A stretch of DNA of 27,353 nucleotides, taken from assembly GCA_023428785.1 (NCBI GenBank), contig JAEYWU010000144.1, positions 1-27,353 on the forward strand, written 5' to 3'. The position numbers and the translations under genes are program-made. Under the pieces are notes generated by a model. That model had not been told where the DNA came from. It saw nothing but the letters and a program-made list of their open reading frames with translations, and ran no database searches. Below are positions 23,249 through 27,353 of the stretch, in pieces. How positions within the stretch are numbered: position 1 is the stretch's first letter; each line of letters opens with the position of its first letter. This DNA comes from Pseudomonadota bacterium (lineage in GTDB: Bacteria; Pseudomonadota; Alphaproteobacteria; Caulobacterales; Caulobacteraceae).

Positions 23249-23791
23249 ATGAAGACCCTCATCATCGGCGGCGTGGCCGCCTTGGCCTTTGGAGGCCTGG
23301 CGTTTGCCCAGGACGGTGTCCCCGGACCGCGCAGGGGGGATGCCAACGGGGACGGCCGCGTCAGCCAGGCGGAATTCCTGGCCGCGTCCGCCGAGCGCTT
23401 CTCCCGTGGCGACGCCAACGGCGACGGCACGGTGACTCCCGAAGAGGTGCGCGCCGCCATGACCGCACGCCGCGAAGAGGTTCGTGCGCAGATGTTCACG
23501 CGTCTGGACGCCAACGGCGACGGCTCAATCAGCCGATCCGAGTTTGATCAAGGCTCAGCAGGGCGTCTCGAAGGCCGCGGCCGTCCCGGTGGCCGGGGTC
23601 CGGGTCGAGGTCACCGCCGGCACGGCGGTGGCGAGTTCGCTACGGGCGGCGACGGTGTGACGGCGGCCGAGGCCCAGGCCCGCGCCGCGGCGATGTTCTC
23701 ACGCATGGACACCAACGGCGACGGCTATCTGTCGGCTGACGATCGCGCCGGCGGTCGTCGCGGGGGTCCGCAAGGCCCCGTTTCCGAGTAG
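23249..23791 (+). CDS. Exported EF-hand calcium-binding protein
   Basis: The ATG 23249 is chosen for its GGAGAA ribosome site and immediate signal peptide (MKTLIIGGVAALAFGGLAFA). An ATG at 23237 would add four residues. The 180-residue protein has four canonical 12-residue EF loops at residues 31-42, 55-66, 87-98 and 154-165, all of the D-x-N-G-D-G type, plus a degenerate one near 131-142. A Gly/Arg/His-rich stretch (about 104-128) separates EF3 from EF4. It should bind calcium in the periplasm or outside the cell. Whether it senses, stores or buffers Ca2+ is unknown. It lies just after glnE and before the sigma-factor module, separated from it by a stem-loop. Confidence 0.9.
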   Translation: MKTLIIGGVAALAFGGLAFAQDGVPGPRRGDANGDGRVSQAEFLAASAERFSRGDANGDGTVTPEEVRAAMTARREEVRAQMFTRLDANGDGSISRSEFDQGSAGRLEGRGRPGGRGPGRGHRRHGGGEFATGGDGVTAAEAQARAAAMFSRMDTNGDGYLSADDRAGGRRGGPQGPVSE

Positions 23792-23822
23792 GGTCATGGA
23801 CAGCGGGGCGCGGTCCATGACC
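23792..23822 (+). terminator. Long perfect stem-loop between EF-hand and sigma-factor genes
   Basis: GGTCATGGAC (23792-23801) and GTCCATGACC (23813-23822) are perfect 10-bp arms with an 11-base GC-rich loop, beginning directly after the EF-hand stop codon. There is no U-tract afterwards (GTCAGCCTCCC), so it may be a Rho-dependent or processing hairpin, an attenuator, or a dimeric protein site in the sigma-gene promoter. The structure is certain; its role is not. Confidence 0.5.
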
Positions 23823-23838
23823 GTCAGCCTCCCATCGG

Positions 23839-24408
23839 ATGCGAGGCGGTTTGACGTCCAAGGTGGACGACCCGGACGAGGATCTCGTGCTTCGCGCCGG
23901 CAGGGGCGAGGCCTCGGCCGTGCGCGAGCTCGTGGACCGCAAACTGCCTCGCATGACTCGACTGGCCTACCGGATGCTGGGCGACGTCCAGGCTGCCGAG
24001 GATGTCGCCCAGGAAGCCATGTTGCGCGCCTGGAAACAGGCTCCGGCATGGACGCCCGGTCAGGCCCGCTTCGACACCTGGCTGCACCGCGTGGCGATGA
24101 ACCTGTGCTACGACCGTCTGCGGCGTCGCCGCGAAGTTCTGACCGACACCCTGCCGGACCGGGCCGACGAGGGCCCGGGGCCCGATCAGGGCTGGATCGA
24201 TCAGGACCGGGCGCGCCAGGTGCAGTCAGCGCTGGCCGTCCTGCCGGACCGGCAGAGGGAAGCGATAGTGCTCTGTCATTTCCAGGAGCTGTCCAATATC
24301 GCGGCGGCGGAGCTGATGGAGGTGAGCGTCGAAGCGCTGGAGAGCCTGTTGGCGCGCGGCCGACGCGCGTTGAGATCGGCGCTCTCGGAACTGGCGCCGG
24401 AGGGGTGA
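23839..24408 (+). CDS. ECF-type RNA polymerase sigma factor
   Basis: A protein of up to 189 residues. The sigma-2 region (about 30-97) contains RLAYRMLGDVQAAEDVAQEAMLRAWKQ and the -10-binding helix FDTWLHRVAMNLCYDRLRRR. The sigma-4 region (about 126-180) contains LPDRQREAIVLCHFQELSNIAAAELMEVSVEALESLLARGRRAL. The start is ambiguous: ATG 23839, TTG 23851 (with AGGCGG upstream) and GTG 23863 are all in frame, and sequence similarity would begin near DPDEDLVLRAG. It is co-oriented with an anti-sigma-like membrane gene and a sensor-like membrane gene, which should keep it inactive until a periplasmic signal arrives. Target promoters are not evident in the window. Confidence 0.93.
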   Translation: MRGGLTSKVDDPDEDLVLRAGRGEASAVRELVDRKLPRMTRLAYRMLGDVQAAEDVAQEAMLRAWKQAPAWTPGQARFDTWLHRVAMNLCYDRLRRRREVLTDTLPDRADEGPGPDQGWIDQDRARQVQSALAVLPDRQREAIVLCHFQELSNIAAAELMEVSVEALESLLARGRRALRSALSELAPEG

Positions 24409-24412
24409 AGAC

Positions 24413-24820
24413 ATGACTATGACACTCGATCGATTCACGGAATTGCTCGAAGCCTATGGAGCCGAGCCGCGACGTTGGCCTGAGGCTGAACGCCAGACGG
24501 CCGAGCAATTCTTGGCGGAGAACGCGCAGGCGCGGGATATGGTGAAAGAGGCGCGCGGTCTGGACGCCTGGCTCGACGCCGCCTGGGGCCCGGAGCCATC
24601 CGAGCTCACCGTTGCGCGCGTCGTCAGGGCGGCCCCGGCCCCCCGAGCGATCCTGAGCCGGCTTGGGCTGGCGTCGGGCGTCGGCTGGGCGGCGGCGGCC
24701 GCTGCGGGGCTCCTCGTCGGCCTCTCGTTGGGTGAACAGGTGACCCGCGTCTGGCAGGCGGACGCGGCTCTTGAGCAGGCCGCCGTCTGGGGAGCGGATG
24801 AAGCGGAGTTCTTCGGATGA
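24413..24820 (+). CDS. Putative one-pass anti-sigma factor
   Basis: A 135-residue protein whose N-terminal domain (MTMTLDRFTELLEAYGAEPRRWPEAERQ, to about residue 60) is the alphaproteobacterial type found next to ECF sigma genes. A single membrane segment lies at about 86-106 (LASGVGWAAAAAAGLLVGLSLG), leaving a short periplasmic tail ending ADEAEFFG. No zinc-binding HxxxCxxC motif is visible. The start is four bases after the sigma stop, and the next gene overlaps its stop by ATGA. The arrangement suggests it holds the sigma factor at the inner membrane, with its periplasmic tail contacting the following sensor. The assignment rests on context and topology more than on a clear domain. Confidence 0.72.
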   Translation: MTMTLDRFTELLEAYGAEPRRWPEAERQTAEQFLAENAQARDMVKEARGLDAWLDAAWGPEPSELTVARVVRAAPAPRAILSRLGLASGVGWAAAAAAGLLVGLSLGEQVTRVWQADAALEQAAVWGADEAEFFG

Positions 24821-25323
24821 CGGAGCGTGGCTTGAAGATCGCTCTGGGCGTGTCCATCGCCGTCAACGTCTTCGTCGTCTTTGTCGCGGGCGCGGTTGTC
24901 GGAACCCTGCTGGTGGGGGGGCGCATTCTCGAGGATCGTCCCTATCGCGACCGTCCGCCCGTGATCGATATCATCCGCTCGCTCGACGAGGCTGATCGCG
25001 CCGCCGCCGTAGATAGCCTTCGCGATACCGGCCTGGCCGCCCACGAAGATTTCGAAACGGCGCGTCGTCATCGGTCCGAGGCGATCGAACTGGCTGGCGC
25101 TGAAACCTATGATCGGGCCGCGGTAGAAGCCGCGTTGGAACAGTCCCGTCAGTCCGAGGCCGCCGGGCGTGCGCGCATCGAGGGCGCGTTGCTGGATCTC
25201 ATGGGCCGCCTGGACCAGGAAGACCGGCAGCGGCTTGCTCCCGGGCTGGCCCGACGCGGCCGTGACGGCGGGCCGGGACGCAGGCGCCGGGACGGACCAC
25301 CGCCCCAGGCCCCCATGCCCTAG
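24817..25323 (+). CDS. Periplasmic sensor-like membrane-anchored protein (heavy-metal-sensor/Spy-like)
   Basis: A 168-residue protein with one N-terminal membrane anchor (about residues 7-33). A helical periplasmic domain (about 45-145) of charged heptads follows (IIRSLDEADRAAAVDSLRDTG...AAVEAALEQSRQSEAAGRARIEGALLDLMGRLDQEDRQRLAPGL), the layout of CnrX/Spy-like proteins annotated as periplasmic heavy-metal sensors. It has two histidines (H76, H85) but no methionine-rich motif, so metal binding is uncertain. The C-terminus is an Arg/Gly/Pro-rich tail. It overlaps the anti-sigma gene by four bases. With the sigma and anti-sigma genes this mirrors the CnrYXH logic (sensor, anti-sigma, sigma). 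Its stop shares bases with the stop of the opposite-strand kinase. Confidence 0.75.
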   Translation: MTERGLKIALGVSIAVNVFVVFVAGAVVGTLLVGGRILEDRPYRDRPPVIDIIRSLDEADRAAAVDSLRDTGLAAHEDFETARRHRSEAIELAGAETYDRAAVEAALEQSRQSEAAGRARIEGALLDLMGRLDQEDRQRLAPGLARRGRDGGPGRRRRDGPPPQAPMP

Positions 25324-27353
25324 GCGGCGTGGGCCCGATCCGCTTCCTGGCGGGCCGGCAGCAGGACCGTCACCGTGGTGCCGTGGCCAGGCTCGCTGGT
25401 CATTTCGAAGCGGCCGTTGTGCATCTCGATCAGAGACTTGGTCAGGGCGAGGCCCAGGCCCGTTCCCTGTGTCGCGCGCGCGTGCTTGGTCTCGACCTGC
25501 TCGAACGGCTGGGCCAGCCGCGGCAGATCTTCGGCCGCGATCCCGATGCCGGTGTCGGACACGCTGATATAGGCCCAGCCGTTGTCGACGCCGGCCTTGA
25601 CCGCCACCTTGCCGCCGCGCGGCGTGAACTTGATGGCGTTGGACAACAGGTTCAGGAGTACCTGCTTGATCGCGCGATAGTCGGCCTGAAGCGCCGTGTC
25701 GGCGCCCAGTTCGCTCGAGAGCTTGATCTCCGCCTCCTCGGCGCGGCCACGCATGAGACGCACGGCGTCCTGGCAGAGTTCTTCCAGGTCGACCGCTTCA
25801 AAGCGCATCTGCATCTTGCCGGCCTCGATCTTGGCCATGTCGAGCACGTCGTTGATCAGGGCCAGGAGATGCTGTCCCGAGTTGAGGATGTCCTGGCAGT
25901 ATTCCTTGTACCGGGCGTCGCCCAGCGGACCGAACATCTCGGTCGCCATGATCTCCGAGAAGCCATTGATCGCATTGAGCGGCGTGCGCAGCTCATGGCT
26001 CATGTTCGCCAGGAACTCTGACTTGGCCTGGTTGGCGGCCTCGGCGCGAATCTTGGCCGCCTCGTACTTGCGCGCCAGGTCCGACAGCTCGACCTGATTG
26101 GCCTCCAGCTGGGTGACCAGCTGCTGCAGATCTTCCTCGTTCTTGGCGCGGATCGCCTCCTGACGCTTGATGGCGGTGATGTCGGCGGCGGTCATGACCG
26201 AGCCTCCGTCCGCCGTACGGCGCTCGCTGATCTGCAGCCAGCGCCCGTCATGCAGCTCGACCTCGCGCACGCCGGCGCGGCCGTCAGGGGCAGGAGCCTG
26301 AGCCCTGATCGCCAGCGCGGCGATCTTCATCAGCAAGTCGCGCGGCGCTCCGGCCTTGAGGGCGCGCTCCTCTATCGCGAACGTGTCGGCGAAGGCGAAA
26401 TTGCACAGGATCAGACGCTCCTGGCGGTCGAACAGGACGAAGGCGTCGGACACGCTGTCGATGGCGTCGCGCAGTCGGCTCTCGGCGGCGATCGCGCGGG
26501 CCTTGGCGCGCCGCTCGTCGGTGACGTCGATCGCCACCCCGACCAGTTGATCATAGCCGTGCGGCTGCCGCGGGGCCGAGGCCTGGCCGCGCGCCTCGAT
26601 CCAGCGCGTCCGACCTTCGGGATGGGTGATGCGGAAGGCCGCCTCGAACTGTCCGTAGGCCGAGGCTTGTCGCAGGGCGTGAAGCAGGGCCTGCTGATGC
26701 TCGTCTGACAGCAGGCCGAGGATATCGTCGCCGGTTGCGGTGGGGCCACCCGTCCAGCCCAACATGGCCGCCATCTGCTCGGACAGATGGACCTCGTCGC
26801 GATCCAGATCCCACTCCCACACGCCGCACCGCGCCGCCTCGACGGCCATTCGAAAACGGCGCTCGGTGTCGGCCTGGATCCGGCCCGCCCGGCGCGATTG
26901 CAGGAGCAGCAGGGCTGTCAGCACCGCGCCGATCGCCAGCGGGCCCAGGAGCACCCATGCGCTGTTGAGCAGGGCCGAGAGGGTGATCCCGGCCGGCGCG
27001 CCATCGCGGGCGACCACGATCATCACCGGCTGATCGCCGGCCCGGCTCGCGGCGACGGACAGGCGCTCCTCGCCCGCCCGTCCGGTCAGGACCGCGGCGC
27101 TTGTCGCCGCCTCCTGAAGCTCCGTCACCTGGACGCCAAAGAGGTCCGAGATATCAGCCAGTTCCGTCGGCTGTTCAGCGACGAGAATTTCACCCGCATC
27201 GGTCACGACCACCACCTGGGTTCGGTCGTCCTGGACAAAGTCGGCCGCCGGATCGACCAGCGCGGCCAGCACAAGGGCGTCGCTGACCCGTCTCAGCATG
27301 AGGAACCGGCCGTCCGGCGCCCGGCGATAGGCGGTGGTGCGGACCGTTTCGGG
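25320..27353 (-). CDS. pleC: PleC-like cell-cycle histidine kinase/phosphatase (5' end outside window)
   Basis: The frame is open to the right window edge (18 codons precede the first in-window ATG at 27299), so the N-terminus is missing. Counting from that ATG, a periplasmic portion leads to a membrane segment at about 128-152 (LLNSAWVLLGPLAIGAVLTALLLL). Two PAS domains follow at about 165-265 and 275-375, then a coiled coil. The HisKA box is FLANMSHELRTPLNAINGF, followed by EMFGPLGDARYKEYCQDILNSGQHLLALINDVLDM, highly PleC-like and distinct from DivJ. HATPase motifs are NLLSNAIKFTPRGG, DTGIGIA and GTGLGLAL. In Caulobacter, PleC at the flagellar pole dephosphorylates DivK and phosphorylates PleD. 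The name rests on sequence resemblance, not synteny; DivK and PleD are not in the window. Confidence 0.78.
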   Translation of the reverse strand, partial: PETVRTTAYRRAPDGRFLMLRRVSDALVLAALVDPAADFVQDDRTQVVVVTDAGEILVAEQPTELADISDLFGVQVTELQEAATSAAVLTGRAGEERLSVAASRAGDQPVMIVVARDGAPAGITLSALLNSAWVLLGPLAIGAVLTALLLLQSRRAGRIQADTERRFRMAVEAARCGVWEWDLDRDEVHLSEQMAAMLGWTGGPTATGDDILGLLSDEHQQALLHALRQASAYGQFEAAFRITHPEGRTRWIEARGQASAPRQPHGYDQLVGVAIDVTDERRAKARAIAAESRLRDAIDSVSDAFVLFDRQERLILCNFAFADTFAIEERALKAGAPRDLLMKIAALAIRAQAPAPDGRAGVREVELHDGRWLQISERRTADGGSVMTAADITAIKRQEAIRAKNEEDLQQLVTQLEANQVELSDLARKYEAAKIRAEAANQAKSEFLANMSHELRTPLNAINGFSEIMATEMFGPLGDARYKEYCQDILNSGQHLLALINDVLDMAKIEAGKMQMRFEAVDLEELCQDAVRLMRGRAEEAEIKLSSELGADTALQADYRAIKQVLLNLLSNAIKFTPRGGKVAVKAGVDNGWAYISVSDTGIGIAAEDLPRLAQPFEQVETKHARATQGTGLGLALTKSLIEMHNGRFEMTSEPGHGTTVTVLLPARQEADRAHAA

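Noticed and set aside
23330..23740. Repeated GACGCCAACGGCGACGG-like units as a tandem DNA repeat
   Set aside because: They encode the conserved EF-hand loops at irregular spacing, so protein selection explains the repetition.

Overview
The window is GC-rich, densely coded DNA. The gene set points to an alphaproteobacterium of the order Caulobacterales, probably Brevundimonas-like. The indicators are a PleC-type cell-cycle kinase, gene-transfer-agent (GTA) structural genes of the RcGTA family, a degP / two-component / glnE block of alphaproteobacterial type, and many 4-bp ATGA overlaps. The genus is an inference from protein resemblance. I see no tRNA, rRNA, CRISPR array, insertion sequence or transposase. 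No gap between genes exceeds about 300 bases; the largest is 4536-4822.

Region 1 (1-11113) is a broken GTA locus. After the 3' part of a PAS hybrid histidine kinase comes a tight operon of three GTA head genes: portal, a small membrane coiled-coil protein, and prohead protease. The expected continuation (major capsid, head-tail connectors, tape measure, tail genes) is absent. Instead there are about 4.5 kb of ordinary chromosomal genes: a DUF1275 membrane protein, a damaged two-membrane-segment gene, a phytanoyl-CoA-dioxygenase-like enzyme, a GST / SRPBCC / ArsR operon, a DHFR-like reductase and a small membrane peptide. At about 7919 the GTA resumes in the middle of the large TIM-barrel tail gene, which has lost its 5' fifth. 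No terminase gene precedes the portal. The surviving GTA reading frames carry no internal stops.

Region 2 (11189-15965) holds a DnaJ-type co-chaperone, then an envelope-sensing operon: a small PepSY-like exported protein, an OmpR/PhoP-type response regulator and a PhoQ/FeuQ-like kinase. Phased direct repeats lie just upstream of that operon. A 438-residue protein of unknown function follows.

Region 3 (16008-23791) contains a solitary ccmE, a DegP-like periplasmic protease, a second OmpR-type two-component pair, glnE (start overlapping the kinase stop) and an exported EF-hand protein, all on the + strand with short gaps or overlaps.

Region 4 (23792-25323) is a stem-loop followed by an ECF sigma factor, a one-pass anti-sigma-like protein and a one-pass periplasmic sensor-like protein, with a layout reminiscent of Cnr-type regulation. 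Region 5 (25320 to the window end, - strand) is most of a PleC-like kinase, whose stop codon overlaps the stop of the sensor gene.

The items most worth a second look are the split GTA locus with its truncated tail gene, the nearly leaderless ArsR operon promoter, the phased repeats ahead of the PhoP-like operon, the 20-bp palindrome at 4696-4715, and the EF-hand / ECF sigma / anti-sigma / sensor module.
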